A stretch of 64,000 nucleotides of DNA from an uncultured Porphyromonadaceae bacterium (GCA_900545915.1 URAV01000012.1:21391-85390); one strand, 5' to 3'. Counted from the stretch's first letter, positions 34,714 to 44,737 are shown. Translations and numbers: made by a program. Notes: a model not told the origin generated them from the sequence alone.

Positions 34714-35818
34714 TCGCTATACATGAAGATATTTCAATAACATCGGACTCCGTAATTACCGGAGAAATAGGAAGACTTAAAACTTCACGGCCAAGCAATA
34801 CAGAAACAGGAAGGTCTAAATCTTTATATTGATGATAACAGACCTGTTTATGAGGAGGGACAGGATAATGAATCACTGTCGGAATACCTTGCCTTTCAAG
34901 ATAAGATCGAAGTTCTTCCCGTCGTGTTGTCCGGATCACATATTGATGCCATACATGATCCTCCGAGCACTCCACACAAGGTTTTATAATGTCCGGATGA
35001 TTTAAATAGGTATCATACCAAAGAGCAATCTGGCGGCGAGCTCGATTTTCCTCATCAAGATATTTTAACTTCACTGACAAAAATGCAGCCTGAAGCTCAT
35101 CCATACGGCTATTCAGCCCGTGATAAACACTTATATATTTTTCAGCAGAACCATAATTTGCCAATGCACGGATCACCTTGACCAATTTCGGATCATTTGT
35201 CGTCACAGCTCCGGCATCTCCCAACGCCCCTAAATTCTTTGCAGGATAAAAACTGATCCCCGCAGCATCTCCCAATGTTCCTGTTTTATATGTCCCGTTA
35301 AATCCTTCTACCCGACTGACCGCCCCTATCGCCTGAGCATTATCTTCTATAATTCTCAAGTTATATTTTTTCGCTAACTGTTTTAACTTCTCATTCCAGC
35401 AACATCGGCCATAAAGATGTACGACAACAATCGCTCGGGTACGTTCGGTTATATTCATTTCGACTTTTTCCATATCGAGATTAAAAGTCTGTATATCCGG
35501 ATCTACGAACACCGGTTTCAACTGATTATCGGTTATTGCCAATACCGTAGCAATAAACGTATTAGCCGGCACGATAATTTCATCTCCCGGTCGCATCGTC
35601 CCAATCTCGAGATAAGCCTTAAATATCAACCTTAATGCATCCAGGCCATTGCCTACGGATACCGTATAGCGACATTCCAAATAATCACTCAACCGATTCT
35701 CGAATGCAGCTACTCTTTTCCCTTGCAGATACCAACCGGAGTCTATTACTTCTGACGCAACTTTTTTCAGTTCATCAGCATAACGCGCATTTAATTGTTG
35801 TAAATCTTGAAATTTCAT
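34706..35818 (-). CDS. DegT/DnrJ/EryC1/StrS-family sugar aminotransferase
   Basis: PLP-dependent transaminase that aminates a keto sugar nucleotide. The 370-residue protein has the fold type I layout: VGNGLDALRL for phosphate binding (residues 56-65), PANTFIATVLA, EDNAQAIGA (Asp159 contacts the pyridine nitrogen) and SFYPAKNLGALGDAG with PLP-binding Lys194. It resembles the FdtB/QdtB group, which makes dTDP-3-amino-3,6-dideoxyhexoses, but the exact substrate cannot be told. It stands alone, away from any capsule or O-antigen locus, between unrelated genes. Its stop codon lies inside a dispersed repeat, so the C terminus could have been changed by the repeat's arrival. Confidence 0.9.
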   Translation of the reverse strand: MKFQDLQQLNARYADELKKVASEVIDSGWYLQGKRVAAFENRLSDYLECRYTVSVGNGLDALRLIFKAYLEIGTMRPGDEIIVPANTFIATVLAITDNQLKPVFVDPDIQTFNLDMEKVEMNITERTRAIVVVHLYGRCCWNEKLKQLAKKYNLRIIEDNAQAIGAVSRVEGFNGTYKTGTLGDAAGISFYPAKNLGALGDAGAVTTNDPKLVKVIRALANYGSAEKYISVYHGLNSRMDELQAAFLSVKLKYLDEENRARRQIALWYDTYLNHPDIIKPCVECSEDHVWHQYVIRTTRREELRSYLERQGIPTVIHYPVPPHKQVCYHQYKDLDLPVSVLLGREVLSLPISPVITESDVIEISSCIARF

Positions 35819-35838
35819 CGATATCGAGTCTTTATGAA

Positions 35839-35846
35839 CAAAGATA
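35839..35846 (-). promoter_or_regulatory. -7 element for the aminotransferase gene
   Basis: Minus-strand TATCTTTG matches TAnnTTTG, 20 bases before the ATG. A TTTG lies 13 bases further upstream, which is short for a -33 element. Confidence 0.55.
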
Positions 35847-35897
35847 CAAATTCTTAAAACAAATCTTTACATGCCCTATTCCTTAAACATTCAAAAA

Positions 35898-35932
35898 CAA
35901 AAAAATCCGGAATCTCGATCATTCCGGATTTT
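35898..35932 (-). terminator. terminator of the glycogen operon
   Basis: AAAATCCGGAAT/ATTCCGGATTTT, a 12-bp perfect stem. On the minus strand it is followed by a T run. It lies just downstream of the glycogen phosphorylase gene. Confidence 0.88.
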
Positions 35933-35953
35933 CTATGATAACATTTATTGCGA

Positions 35954-38509
35954 TCAGAACCAACGCACGTAAGCAAAATCTTGACGATGAGGAAGATCCG
36001 GATTTTTAGGATACATGCGGAATGAATATTTATATGTTCCCGCTGCCCGTAACTGGTAATCGATGTGGAAAACCGTAGAATCCGAAGTCGCTTTTATTAC
36101 ATTAAGTTCATATACCTGATAAGGTTTCATCTGACCGTCTTCAACAGGAGTAACAACCAACTCAACTCCAATGCAGTTTCCGAGTCCTTTAGGATCAATA
36201 GCCACCTCAATAGGATATTCTTCTCCTACATGCGGACTGTAAAGTATCGCTTCGGGCAAGTTGACCGACTTGATTTCGATCGAATCCCATTTAGCCACGA
36301 CTTCTTGTTTCCAAGCGGCTATTTCTTTCGCTTTTTTATAATTGTCTGCAACTAAAAGCTTAGAACGTTTAGCTTCCTTGCTATAAAAACGATCTATATA
36401 ATCCCGAAGCATACGGTTCATCGTAAACTCAGGGGCAATCTGCGCAATGGAATTCTTAATATACTGAATCCATTCAGGAGAATATCCCTTGCTATTTTTA
36501 GCAAAATAAAGAGGAACGATTTGGTTTTCAAGCATAGAATAAATCGTTGCAGCATCCAATTGATCTTGATGACCTTGATCCTGGAATGTCCGTTTATCCG
36601 TTAATGCCCAGCCTGCACCTTCTTTATAACCTTCATACCACCAACCGTCAAGTACAGAGAAATTGAGAACTCCGTTCATTTCTGCCTTTTCTCCAGATGT
36701 TCCAGACGCTTCTAATGGACGTGTCGGAGTATTCAGCCAAATATCTACACCAGATATCAGGCGTTTGGCAACTTTCATATCATAATTTTCCAAGAAAATA
36801 ATCTTTCCTAAAAATTCAGGACGACGTGAAATTTCGACAATTCGTTTTATAAGATCTTGTCCAGCACCATCCGCAGGATGCGCTTTTCCTGAGAAAAGGA
36901 ATTGTACCGGATATTGAGGATTGTTCACGATTTTAGATAATCTTTCAAGATCGGTGAAAAGTAAGTGCGCACGTTTGTAAGTTGCAAAACGACGAGCAAA
37001 TCCGATAAGGAGAGCATTCGGATCGATACGCTCAAGGACAGAAACAATACGAGACGGATCTCCCTGATTTTTCAGCCAATTTTCACGAAAATCATCTTTT
37101 ACAAAATTCACCAATTTATTTTTCATCGTCTGACGAAGCTTCCAGATCTCCTCATCGGGTACATCGTATATTTTTTCCCACATCTTACGGTCTCCTTGAT
37201 GTGTAAGAAAATCTTGTCCAAATTTCTCGACATAGAACTCTTTCCATTCGGTAGCTGCCCAAGTAGGAAAATGCACACCATTAGTCACATACCCCACATG
37301 AAGTTCTTCGGCCGCATACCCTTTCCAAATAGGCTGGAACATGTGCTGGGAAACTTTTCCATGTAACCAACTTACGCCGTTTACTTCCTGACAAGTATTA
37401 CATGCAAATACACTCATCGAGAATTTTTCGTTCGTCCCGGGATTTTCTCTTCCCAAATCCATCAAGTCTTGCCATGAAATTCCCAATTTTGCAGGAAATT
37501 CTCCCATATATTTTCCGAATAATCCTTCATCGAAGCTGTCATGTCCAGCCGGAACAGGCGTATGTACGGTATAAAGTGAAGAAGCGCGAACCACTTCAAG
37601 AGCCTCTTCAAATGAAAGTTTTTCATTTTGAACATACTCTACCAATCTCTGTACATTGATAAGTGCAGCATGTCCTTCATTACAATGATAAATATCCTTC
37701 TTAATACCCAAACGTTTCAACATAAGAATACCCCCTATACCAAGCATGTATTCCTGTTTCATACGGTGTTCCCAATCTCCTCCGTACAACTGATATGTAA
37801 TGGGCCTGTCAAACTCGCTATTCGAATCGAGATCGGTATCCATAAGATACAAGGGAACTCGGCCGACACTTACTTTCCAGATATTGGCGTAAATTATACG
37901 TCCCGGATAAGGCACTTCCAAAATTATCGGATGCCCGTTTTCGTCAGTAACCTGCTCTACCGGAAGCTGATTGAAATTTTGAGGTTCATAATTTGCCAAC
38001 TGCTGTCCATCCATAGAAAGTGTCTGGGTAAAATATCCATACCGGTATAAAAAGCCCACTGCGACCATATCGACGTTACAATCACTGGCTTCTTTTAAAT
38101 AATCTCCGGCAAGGATACCTAATCCTCCCGAATATATCTTCAGGATGTTAGCCAAACCATATTCCATACTGAAATAAGCCACGGATGGAATATCAGTTCT
38201 CTTTTCTACATCCATATATTTTCTGAATTCATCGTATAAGTCATTAATACGACGCATTATCGCCTTATCTGAGGCGATTTCTTCCAAGCGTTCATAATTG
38301 ATCTGCTGGAGCATCAATACCGGATTCCCGTTCGTCGATTTCCATAATACCGGATCGATAGACCGGAACATTTCGATCGCTTCACTATGCCACACCCAAC
38401 TAATGTTACGAGCCATCTCCTGCAAAATATTCAATTGTGCAGGAACTCTTGATTTTACCGTAATGTCACGCCAACATGGTGCGTTTGTATTACTTACTTG
38501 TACTTTCAT
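35954..38509 (-). CDS. glgP: alpha-glucan (glycogen) phosphorylase, GT35
   Basis: Phosphorolysis of alpha-1,4-glucan to glucose 1-phosphate. The 851-residue protein is of the shorter TIGR02094 type found in Bacteroidetes, archaea and Thermotoga rather than the E. coli GlgP type. Visible blocks are [29 protein letters not shown], an HCNEGHAAL motif, the phosphate/substrate stretch [13 protein letters not shown] and the PLP-binding [14 protein letters not shown] with its lysine. The last 110 residues form a beta domain ([15 protein letters not shown]). It follows the GT3 glycogen synthase gene at 77 bases on the same strand, so synthesis and breakdown of storage glycogen are coded together. Confidence 0.94.
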   Translation of the reverse strand: MKVQVSNTNAPCWRDITVKSRVPAQLNILQEMARNISWVWHSEAIEMFRSIDPVLWKSTNGNPVLMLQQINYERLEEIASDKAIMRRINDLYDEFRKYMDVEKRTDIPSVAYFSMEYGLANILKIYSGGLGILAGDYLKEASDCNVDMVAVGFLYRYGYFTQTLSMDGQQLANYEPQNFNQLPVEQVTDENGHPIILEVPYPGRIIYANIWKVSVGRVPLYLMDTDLDSNSEFDRPITYQLYGGDWEHRMKQEYMLGIGGILMLKRLGIKKDIYHCNEGHAALINVQRLVEYVQNEKLSFEEALEVVRASSLYTVHTPVPAGHDSFDEGLFGKYMGEFPAKLGISWQDLMDLGRENPGTNEKFSMSVFACNTCQEVNGVSWLHGKVSQHMFQPIWKGYAAEELHVGYVTNGVHFPTWAATEWKEFYVEKFGQDFLTHQGDRKMWEKIYDVPDEEIWKLRQTMKNKLVNFVKDDFRENWLKNQGDPSRIVSVLERIDPNALLIGFARRFATYKRAHLLFTDLERLSKIVNNPQYPVQFLFSGKAHPADGAGQDLIKRIVEISRRPEFLGKIIFLENYDMKVAKRLISGVDIWLNTPTRPLEASGTSGEKAEMNGVLNFSVLDGWWYEGYKEGAGWALTDKRTFQDQGHQDQLDAATIYSMLENQIVPLYFAKNSKGYSPEWIQYIKNSIAQIAPEFTMNRMLRDYIDRFYSKEAKRSKLLVADNYKKAKEIAAWKQEVVAKWDSIEIKSVNLPEAILYSPHVGEEYPIEVAIDPKGLGNCIGVELVVTPVEDGQMKPYQVYELNVIKATSDSTVFHIDYQLRAAGTYKYSFRMYPKNPDLPHRQDFAYVRWF

Positions 38510-38586
38510 ATAACTTGGTTGTTAGTTAATAGTCTTATATTTTATCTGTCTCTGCCTAATTAAAACATCATCTTTATTATAATGTT

Positions 38587-40242
38587 CTAATTGTCAGTTT
38601 TATTTACACTTTTCAAAGCCCAATCATAGGCTTGTTCATAATATGAAATAAAATGTTTCCACAATGCTTTCTTCGATGTTTTCATTGCAAGCTTACGCAC
38701 ATTTCCAATTTCCGCCTCAGTTTTACCAGACAAATCTCTTATTGTCTCCACTAACTGATTCGCCACTTCATCATAATTAGAATCTGTACGATGCAATACG
38801 GCAACACCCTTTTCATTCACAGTACAAGCTCCCGAAGGGCAGCTCCAAAGTCCAAATCCCGACAAATCGGTCGTAACGGTAGGAACACCGAAAGCGATGC
38901 TCTCCAACGGGGTATATCCCCACGGTTCATAATATGAAGGAAATGCCGTTGCATCCAGACCGATCAGCACATCGTAATACGAAAGATTCAATATACCGTC
39001 ATCGCCTCTTAAATATGATGGAATAAAAATGATCTTGACTTTATCTTCCGGCCTATTCGAAAATCCTCCATTATGAATTTGCGACATAACACGGTCTTCG
39101 TTATAATTATAAAGTGCATGTGTTATAAAAGGATCGGGCAATGCCGTTTTAAAATTTTCGACTGCATTCATCCGCAAAAACAAATCTTCTCGCGCATTTC
39201 CTGACCATGCCGGAACCATCACGAAAGCGATTATTTCCTTTTCTCCCGTATAGGTTTCTTTCATCCGCCGTACCGCTTCTATAAAAAGATCGATACCCTT
39301 ATTTTTGTACTCATAACGTCCCGAAGTGGCTATCAAAAACGCATTCGCATCCGGTTCATATCCAATCAAAGAGCCTGCAAGTTTCAACAAACGTTCACGG
39401 GCAATAGTTCGTTTCTCCTTATATAAAGCTCCTTTGGGGACAAAGTTTTCTTCAAATCCGTTAGGCGTTACGATATTCGGATAACGTTCGAGCAACTGAG
39501 CACATTCTCTCGCTGTTATATCACTCACCGTCGTAAAACAATGAGCCTGATGTGCCGCATGTTTTTCTAACGAATGCTTCGATACCATATTCAACTCTCT
39601 TGCCATCTGATCGCCATTATATCCCGGCAAATAATCATAAAGAGGCTTATTATTCCCGGCAATAGAGCGTCCTATTGAAGTCGCATGAGTCGTAAATACA
39701 GTAGCAACAGTAGGTAATTTATGCTTGATATATAATAATCCCATACCTGTAGTCCATTCATCAAAATGGGCTATTACCTTTAAGTTTTCTCCTCGTATAT
39801 ATTTATAGAAGCTCTCTATCACGAGTGCCGAAGCATACGCAAAAATACACGACTCATCATAATCGCCATAAGCCGGTAACGAATCTACTCCGAACCAATT
39901 CCACATATCGGTAAACAGTTCATTACGGCAAGGATACATATTATTATAATCGACAAGAATAACAATCGGCTTTCCCGGAATATCCCAACGTCCGGTTCTG
40001 ACTTGCAATCCTTCTTCTGCAGCTATCTTTTTCCAGTCCTTGAAAAGAGACGGAACTTCAATAAAATAAGGTGATTCTTTTTCTTTCCACAAATCGGGAC
40101 CAATAAACACGTTTCTATCCTTATTTATTTGTTGCAAAGTTTTAGCTTTAGTAGAAAGCACTGTATAAATACCACCCACCAAATTACAAACTTCCCAACT
40201 CACTTCAAAAAGATAGTCCAGGTTTAGGGGGTTCTTTTCCAT
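38587..40242 (-). CDS. GT3-family (eukaryote-like) glycogen synthase
   Basis: Glycogen chain elongation. The 551-residue protein starting MEKNPLNLDYLFE resembles the GT3 family of fungal and animal glycogen synthases (FEVSWEVCNLVGGIYTVLSTKA, EPWGYTPLESIAFGVPTVTTDLSGFG) rather than bacterial GT5 GlgA. GT3 enzymes mainly use UDP-glucose. A start three codons upstream is also possible. It heads the glycogen operon with the phosphorylase. No ADP-glucose pyrophosphorylase is present, which fits a UDP-glucose route, although the rest of the pathway lies outside the window. Confidence 0.9.
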   Translation of the reverse strand: MEKNPLNLDYLFEVSWEVCNLVGGIYTVLSTKAKTLQQINKDRNVFIGPDLWKEKESPYFIEVPSLFKDWKKIAAEEGLQVRTGRWDIPGKPIVILVDYNNMYPCRNELFTDMWNWFGVDSLPAYGDYDESCIFAYASALVIESFYKYIRGENLKVIAHFDEWTTGMGLLYIKHKLPTVATVFTTHATSIGRSIAGNNKPLYDYLPGYNGDQMARELNMVSKHSLEKHAAHQAHCFTTVSDITARECAQLLERYPNIVTPNGFEENFVPKGALYKEKRTIARERLLKLAGSLIGYEPDANAFLIATSGRYEYKNKGIDLFIEAVRRMKETYTGEKEIIAFVMVPAWSGNAREDLFLRMNAVENFKTALPDPFITHALYNYNEDRVMSQIHNGGFSNRPEDKVKIIFIPSYLRGDDGILNLSYYDVLIGLDATAFPSYYEPWGYTPLESIAFGVPTVTTDLSGFGLWSCPSGACTVNEKGVAVLHRTDSNYDEVANQLVETIRDLSGKTEAEIGNVRKLAMKTSKKALWKHFISYYEQAYDWALKSVNKTDN

Positions 40243-40286
40243 ATTAATCAATATTCAACACGTTTTTAATGTGTAAAAATAAAGTG

Positions 40287-40294
40287 CAAATGTA
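40287..40294 (-). promoter_or_regulatory. -7 element for the glycogen operon
   Basis: Minus-strand TACATTTG matches TAnnTTTG, about 45 bases before the glycogen synthase start. Confidence 0.52.
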
Positions 40295-40440
40295 CAATAA
40301 ATATCTCTTCTAACGAAAACAAGTCTCTCTTTTTTAGAATAAAAACATTTTTAAATTTAATGTACAATATATATTCGTGACCAAACACCTACACAAAGAG
40401 AAAAATGCGACCTTTTTTATGCGACCTTATAAAAAATAGT

Positions 40441-40448
40441 TATATTTG
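40441..40448 (+). promoter_or_regulatory. -7 element for the 94-aa gene and acyltransferase
   Basis: TATATTTG matches TAnnTTTG, 27 bases before the ATG at 40476. Confidence 0.5.
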
Positions 40449-40475
40449 TCGGTATAACCGCTAAAATAAAAAGTT

Positions 40476-40760
40476 ATGGCAAATAAAAGAGAACTAAAAA
40501 AAGAGATCAATTTCATCTCGAATGAACTCATTGCAGAATGTCTGTTCAACAAACTATATATAAAGAATAGCGATCCTCAAAAAATAGACGAATTACTATC
40601 AAAAATTATCGACTGCCAAGACGATTTTTTGCGTCGTGCAAATACTCCTGATGGTAAAGAAAACCCTAAATTGGTAAAAAAATATTACAAGAGTCTGATA
40701 CAGTCTTTCGACAATAAAATCGGTGAAATATTAAAAGATTTAAGTGAACTGAGCAAATAA
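40476..40760 (+). CDS. conserved small helical protein
   Basis: Not assigned to a family. A 94-residue, Lys/Glu-rich cytoplasmic protein predicted to be almost entirely helical, probably a two- or three-helix bundle (KKEINFISNELIAECLFNKLY, then KLVKKYYKSLIQSFDNKIGEIL). A promoter element stands in front, and the acyltransferase gene follows five bases after its stop, so the two are cotranscribed. Similar small helical genes are common in Bacteroides next to lipid genes, but no role is established. Confidence 0.7.
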   Translation: MANKRELKKEINFISNELIAECLFNKLYIKNSDPQKIDELLSKIIDCQDDFLRRANTPDGKENPKLVKKYYKSLIQSFDNKIGEILKDLSELSK

Positions 40761-40765
40761 GAAAG

Positions 40766-41311
40766 ATGAGAAAAAGGGTATGCCGTTTCATTTTACACCT
40801 ATTGGGTTGGAAAGTAGAAGTTTCAGTTCCCGATTATCCTAAATGTGTAATTTGCGTAGCTCCACATACCAGCAATACCGATTTTTTTCTCGGGAAACTG
40901 GCATATCTTTCGATCGGAAGACATGCAGGATTTTTAATAAAAAAAGACTGGTTCTTTTTCCCTTTGAATATTATACTCCGGTCTATGGGGGGCATTCCTG
41001 TAGATCGGAGTAAACATTCTGACCTGATCGATCAGATCGTCGACGAATTCAACAAACACGAACATTTCAATATCGCCATTACCCCAGAGGCAACAAGAAA
41101 AAGAAATCCGGATTGGAAAAAAGGATTTTATTTTATCGCTCTGAAGGCAAATGTACCTATCGTACTGGCATACATCGATTATAAAGAAAAATCTATCGGG
41201 CTGAAAAAAACATTCATCCCTACCGGAGACTTTGAAAAAGATCTGATCGAGATTAAACAGTTTTATAAAAATTACCATGCCAAATATCCCGATCTGTTTG
41301 CAATAGAATAA
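40766..41311 (+). CDS. PlsC-like 1-acylglycerol-3-phosphate acyltransferase family protein
   Basis: The 181-residue protein has the acyltransferase signature HTSNTD (HX4D, His34 to Asp39), GGIPVDRSK near residue 75 and TPEATRKRNPDWKKGFYFIA (the third motif), so the catalytic set is complete. It would transfer an acyl chain to a lipid acceptor at the inner membrane. It is shorter than E. coli PlsC (245 residues) and lacks a clear N-terminal membrane helix, resembling a small PlsC-like subgroup in Bacteroidetes. The substrate may be something other than lysophosphatidate. Confidence 0.85.
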   Translation: MRKRVCRFILHLLGWKVEVSVPDYPKCVICVAPHTSNTDFFLGKLAYLSIGRHAGFLIKKDWFFFPLNIILRSMGGIPVDRSKHSDLIDQIVDEFNKHEHFNIAITPEATRKRNPDWKKGFYFIALKANVPIVLAYIDYKEKSIGLKKTFIPTGDFEKDLIEIKQFYKNYHAKYPDLFAIE

Positions 41312-41385
41312 AAAGTCTTTTTACAACTTTTTCTCAGAACCCGTTTTCATTTGCCAGATAACCGGCTATTCTCCTCATAAAATCA

Positions 41386-41450
41386 GAAAAACATCCTCGA
41401 AAGAAAATCTCAAAGCTAACCCGAGTAAAATCCAGACAGGCTCTAAAATC
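41386..41450 (+). repeat. dispersed 65-bp intergenic repeat, copy 2
   Basis: Ungapped match to copy 1 at 80% identity, in the same orientation, between the acyltransferase and omega-amidase genes. Its right half also matches copy 3 near 53191. Confidence 0.7.
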
Positions 41451-41507
41451 GTTCAAGTTCTCTCAAAATTACTTTTATTTAAACATGTTCCCTAAATTCC
41501 AATATGT

Positions 41508-42290
41508 ATGAATGATCTTCGCATAACATCAATACAAACAGATATTATCTGGGAAAATACAGAAGCAAACCTAAACAAACAACAAATAACACTCCAAAAG
41601 CTAAAAGGGACAACTGATCTTGTCGTTTTCCCGGAAATGTTTACTACCGGATTCTCAATGGATAGCCCAAACCTTGCCGAACCTGAAAATGGAGAAACAA
41701 TCTCCAGATTAAAATATTATGCCGAAATCTACGAACTCGCCCTTACCGGAAGTTTTATTTGCAGTCGAAATGGCAAATTCTATAACCGAGGATTTTTTAT
41801 AAAACCCGACAACGAAATTTCATTTTACGATAAAAGACATCTGTTCCGCATGGGAAAAGAAAATCAGAGTTTTTCCGCAGGACAGCAACAAACCATCATT
41901 TCTTATAAAGATTGGAATATTTGTTTATCGATATGTTACGATTTACGTTTCCCGGTATGGTTGCGCAATAATAATACTCGCTATGATCTATTGATTGTAT
42001 CGGCATGCTGGCCACAACCTCGTATCTCGGTATGGGATATACTGTTACGAGCCCGGGCAATAGAAAACCAAGCATATATTTGCGGTGTAAATCGCATAGG
42101 ATATGACCCTTCAGGAAGATATTATCCCGGACACTCGGCCGTTATAGATCCGAAAGGCGAAATTATTCAATCGACACCAGAAGGAAAAGAAACATGCATC
42201 ACGACAACCTTATCGGCAGAGAAACTTACAACATTCAGACAAAAATTTCCTGTATTACAAGATGCAGATTCATTCTCCATACATATTTGA
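41508..42290 (+). CDS. omega-amidase/nitrilase-family carbon-nitrogen hydrolase
   Basis: The 260-residue enzyme has an intact nitrilase triad: Glu43 in VVFPEMFTTGFS, Lys109 in FYDKRHLF and Cys143 in SICYDLRFPVW. The sequence matches the YafV/Nit2 group, which hydrolyses alpha-ketoglutaramate and alpha-ketosuccinamate, products of glutamine and asparagine transamination or of metabolite damage. It is a cytoplasmic single-gene unit after the dispersed repeat. No nearby aminotransferase of the matching type is seen; the DegT protein upstream is a sugar enzyme. Confidence 0.9.
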   Translation: MNDLRITSIQTDIIWENTEANLNKQQITLQKLKGTTDLVVFPEMFTTGFSMDSPNLAEPENGETISRLKYYAEIYELALTGSFICSRNGKFYNRGFFIKPDNEISFYDKRHLFRMGKENQSFSAGQQQTIISYKDWNICLSICYDLRFPVWLRNNNTRYDLLIVSACWPQPRISVWDILLRARAIENQAYICGVNRIGYDPSGRYYPGHSAVIDPKGEIIQSTPEGKETCITTTLSAEKLTTFRQKFPVLQDADSFSIHI

Positions 42291-42323
42291 AATCATCTAT
42301 AAGAAAGTTTTAAAAGATTTATG

Positions 42324-42331
42324 TACTTTTG
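42324..42331 (+). promoter_or_regulatory. possible -7 element upstream of the META gene
   Basis: TACTTTTG matches TAnnTTTG, but it lies about 160 bases before the next ATG, with a dispersed repeat between them. Confidence 0.3.
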
Positions 42332-42354
42332 TAGGCAATAGATTGTTTGATATT

Positions 42355-42373
42355 AGAGCCTGTCATCTAAATT
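42355..42373 (+). repeat. short dispersed repeat, copy 1
   Basis: AGAGCCTGTCATCTAAATT is identical to 63919-63937. Similarity continues for about ten more bases (GATAAAA). It may be one end of a small mobile or intergenic element. Confidence 0.6.
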
Positions 42374-42490
42374 ATTTGATAAAAGTCCGGATAATAATTT
42401 TTTATCGAAAATTTTAAACAAGCCCTGATATACTGATGCAAATAACTTTATACACTCTTATGGTTTCAACAATATAAAACTTAACGAAAA

Positions 42491-43288
42491 ATGAAAAAAT
42501 GGATGTACGTAGCAACTACTGTCGCCCTCTGCGGAACAATCTCATGTAGTTCAAAAAAAGAAAGCAAATCGACACAATCTTATACAACTTCTACCGAGTT
42601 GCTATCGGGGAATTGGAACATCATTTCCGTTGATGGGAAAAAAATCGTCAGTGAAGAACCGGCATTTCTTGCATTCGATCTCAAAGAAAAAAGAATGCAC
42701 GGAAATAACGGATGTAATATTATCAACGGAGAATTAATAGTCGGCGATGACGGTTCTTTCCGCTTAGATAAAGTAATCAGTACAATGAGAGCCTGTATGG
42801 GAGAGAATCCGGAACGTCAAATTATGGAAGCCCTTAATAATACGGCATCTTTTAAAATAGAGTCTGATAAATACCTCAAATTGTACAATGCCAATAATAA
42901 AGAATTGATATCTTTGAAAAGACAACCATTTTCTGAGCTTGAAGGGACATGGAATGTTACTTTAATAAACGAAAAGCCTCTTACCGATGACCAGAAACCT
43001 TTTATTACTTTCAACACAAAAGATCGGAAAATCACAGGAAATGCAGGTTGTAATCGTATGAACGGACAGATAACGACAGATAATGCTAATGAATATTTTA
43101 TCTCTTTAGGACAGATTGCAACTACTCGTATGGCATGCCCGGGAAATACAGAACCTACACTCCTAAAAGCTTTAGAAAATGTAAAATCATTCAAATTATT
43201 ACCGGATAAGAATGGTAAAAAATATGCAGGCCTTTGTGATTCTCAAGGAAAAACAATCGTCACACTCGAAAAAAGCAGCGATCAATAA
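42491..43288 (+). CDS. lipoprotein with two META domains
   Basis: The 265-residue protein has lipobox GTISC (Cys19). Two tandem META (HslJ-like) domains follow, at about residues 38-135 and 145-260. Each shows the pattern of an LSGNWNIISV or LEGTWNVTLI start, an F-x-T/L-K-...-I-x-G-N-x-G-C-N core and a TTRMAC- or TMRAC-like strand. META proteins of this kind are heat-inducible or linked to antibiotic tolerance in other bacteria; the role here is undefined. It is a single-gene unit ending at a clear terminator. Confidence 0.9.
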   Translation: MKKWMYVATTVALCGTISCSSKKESKSTQSYTTSTELLSGNWNIISVDGKKIVSEEPAFLAFDLKEKRMHGNNGCNIINGELIVGDDGSFRLDKVISTMRACMGENPERQIMEALNNTASFKIESDKYLKLYNANNKELISLKRQPFSELEGTWNVTLINEKPLTDDQKPFITFNTKDRKITGNAGCNRMNGQITTDNANEYFISLGQIATTRMACPGNTEPTLLKALENVKSFKLLPDKNGKKYAGLCDSQGKTIVTLEKSSDQ

Positions 43289-43310
43289 AAAATACTTTGA
43301 TATATCATTT

Positions 43311-43345
43311 GCCCGGTAATCTGTTCTGGATTATCGGGCTATTTA
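43311..43345 (+). terminator. terminator after the META lipoprotein gene
   Basis: GCCCGGTAATC pairs with GATTATCGGGC (one G-U) around a 7-base loop, followed by TATTTATT. Confidence 0.82.
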
Positions 43346-43379
43346 TTAAACATAAAGCCTGAATGCATAAATATAATCT

Positions 43380-44102
43380 ATGAACTCCAAAAACATACAA
43401 CAACTAAAAGAGTGGGCAACCGAATATAATCGGGATAAATTCATATATTCCGATCCGATACAATTTCCACACAGATACTCTGATACAAAAGATATAGAGA
43501 TAAGTGCTTTTCTTACAGCATGGATCTCTTACGGTAATCGAAAATGTATCATTACTAAGGCTGAAGAATTAGATCGTATGTTTGATGGTTCGCCTCTACA
43601 CTTTATTCTGAATAATAAATATTCCGGCTATCAAGACAACTATAATAGTTTCTATCGCTTTTTTAAATATCACGATCTGTATGAAATTTGCGAACGAATG
43701 CATTATTGTTACCAAAAATTCGGCTCATTAGAATCTGCATTAAAATCGGCTTCCGGGCATACTCTTGTTCAACGAATACAAAATCTTTTTATCGATATAA
43801 ACGGAATTCCGAAACCGGAAGGGAACTCGGCTTGCAAACGAATTTGCATGTTTTTGCGCTGGATGATCCGACAAGATAAAACCGTAGATTTCGGAATCTG
43901 GAAAAGTTTTTCTCCATCAGAACTGATAATTCCTCTCGACACACACGTACATCAAATCGCAAAAAAATGCGGTATAACCAAAAGATCGACACCAGACATC
44001 AAAACAGCTATGGAAATAACCGACTTTATGAAACAAATTTTTCCTGAAGATCCCTGTCTCGGGGACTTTGCACTCTTCGGATACGGAATAAACAACAAAT
44101 AA
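43380..44102 (+). CDS. TIGR02757/DUF2400 family protein
   Basis: The 240-residue cytoplasmic protein is mainly helical, with a start region (DPIQFPHRYSDTKDIEISAFLTAWISYGNR) and an end (FGIWKSFSPSELIIPLDTHVHQIAKKCG) typical of the TIGR02757 family of Bacteroidetes and some Proteobacteria. The LDTHVHQIAK segment resembles the helix-hairpin-helix DNA glycosylase superfamily, so a nucleic-acid role is possible. No function is established. It ends 15 bases from the convergent GNAT gene. Confidence 0.85.
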   Translation: MNSKNIQQLKEWATEYNRDKFIYSDPIQFPHRYSDTKDIEISAFLTAWISYGNRKCIITKAEELDRMFDGSPLHFILNNKYSGYQDNYNSFYRFFKYHDLYEICERMHYCYQKFGSLESALKSASGHTLVQRIQNLFIDINGIPKPEGNSACKRICMFLRWMIRQDKTVDFGIWKSFSPSELIIPLDTHVHQIAKKCGITKRSTPDIKTAMEITDFMKQIFPEDPCLGDFALFGYGINNK

Positions 44103-44117
44103 TATCCCGAGAAAAAA

Positions 44118-44561
44118 TCATAATTCTTTTTTTAAATAAACCATATCTACCAATTGCTTCCCCTCCTCAAATATCAGATGATCATAATGATCTGTAAAAA
44201 AGCCGGGAAGACGATGAGAACGCATAAAACCACAATGTTCATAAAAAGATATAGTCGAAAAAGTATCTCCCGTCCCTACGAGCATAACCCGATAAGATTT
44301 TTTATAACGCTCCAATAAGAAATCTATCAAACGTCTGCCATATCCTTGTCGTTGATATTGAGGAAGAACTGCGATATTTTTTATTTCACAAACATTATCT
44401 CCTTCATCGGTAACAACACATGCCGCTACCGGAATCTCTTTTTTATAAAAGACAAACATCTCCCCTCTTTCCAAATAGCGGTCTATCATAGATTCCTGCT
44501 CATCGGCAAGCAACAACAGATCAAGAAATCGTTTTTTATCTTCGGTAATGCGAACAATCAT
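44118..44561 (-). CDS. GNAT-family N-acetyltransferase
   Basis: The 147-residue protein has the GNAT fold: acetyl-CoA pyrophosphate-binding loop QYQRQGYGRRLIDFL near residue 70, preceded by the ICEIKNIAVLP strand and followed by SFYEHCGFMRSHRLPGFF. The acceptor is unknown; small single-domain GNATs modify metabolites, antibiotics or protein N termini. It lies 17 bases downstream of the small YqaE gene on the same strand, and both probably share the promoter near 44767. Confidence 0.85.
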   Translation of the reverse strand: MIVRITEDKKRFLDLLLLADEQESMIDRYLERGEMFVFYKKEIPVAACVVTDEGDNVCEIKNIAVLPQYQRQGYGRRLIDFLLERYKKSYRVMLVGTGDTFSTISFYEHCGFMRSHRLPGFFTDHYDHLIFEEGKQLVDMVYLKKEL

Positions 44562-44578
44562 TACGTATCAATATTGTA

Positions 44579-44737
44579 TCAGCTTTCTGATTTATTCAAA
44601 ATAACCAAAGCTCCTATTACTCCGGGAACCCACCCCACCATCGTAAGAATAAATACGATAAGGACAGAACCACAACCTTTATCCAACACTGCAAGCGGTG
44701 GAAAGAAAATAGAAAGAAGTACTCTACCCAACGACAT
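44579..44737 (-). CDS. YqaE/Pmp3-family small membrane protein
   Basis: A 52-residue protein with two hydrophobic helices: LLSIFFPPLAVLDKGCG, then SVLIVFILTMVGWVPGVIGAL. The PPLAV and GWVPGVIGA motifs are diagnostic of the YqaE/Pmp3 proteolipid family, small hydrophobic inner-membrane proteins often linked to salt or membrane stress. The reading frame is open from ATG to TGA and has its own promoter element. It sits 17 bases upstream of the GNAT gene. Confidence 0.88.
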   Translation of the reverse strand: MSLGRVLLSIFFPPLAVLDKGCGSVLIVFILTMVGWVPGVIGALVILNKSES

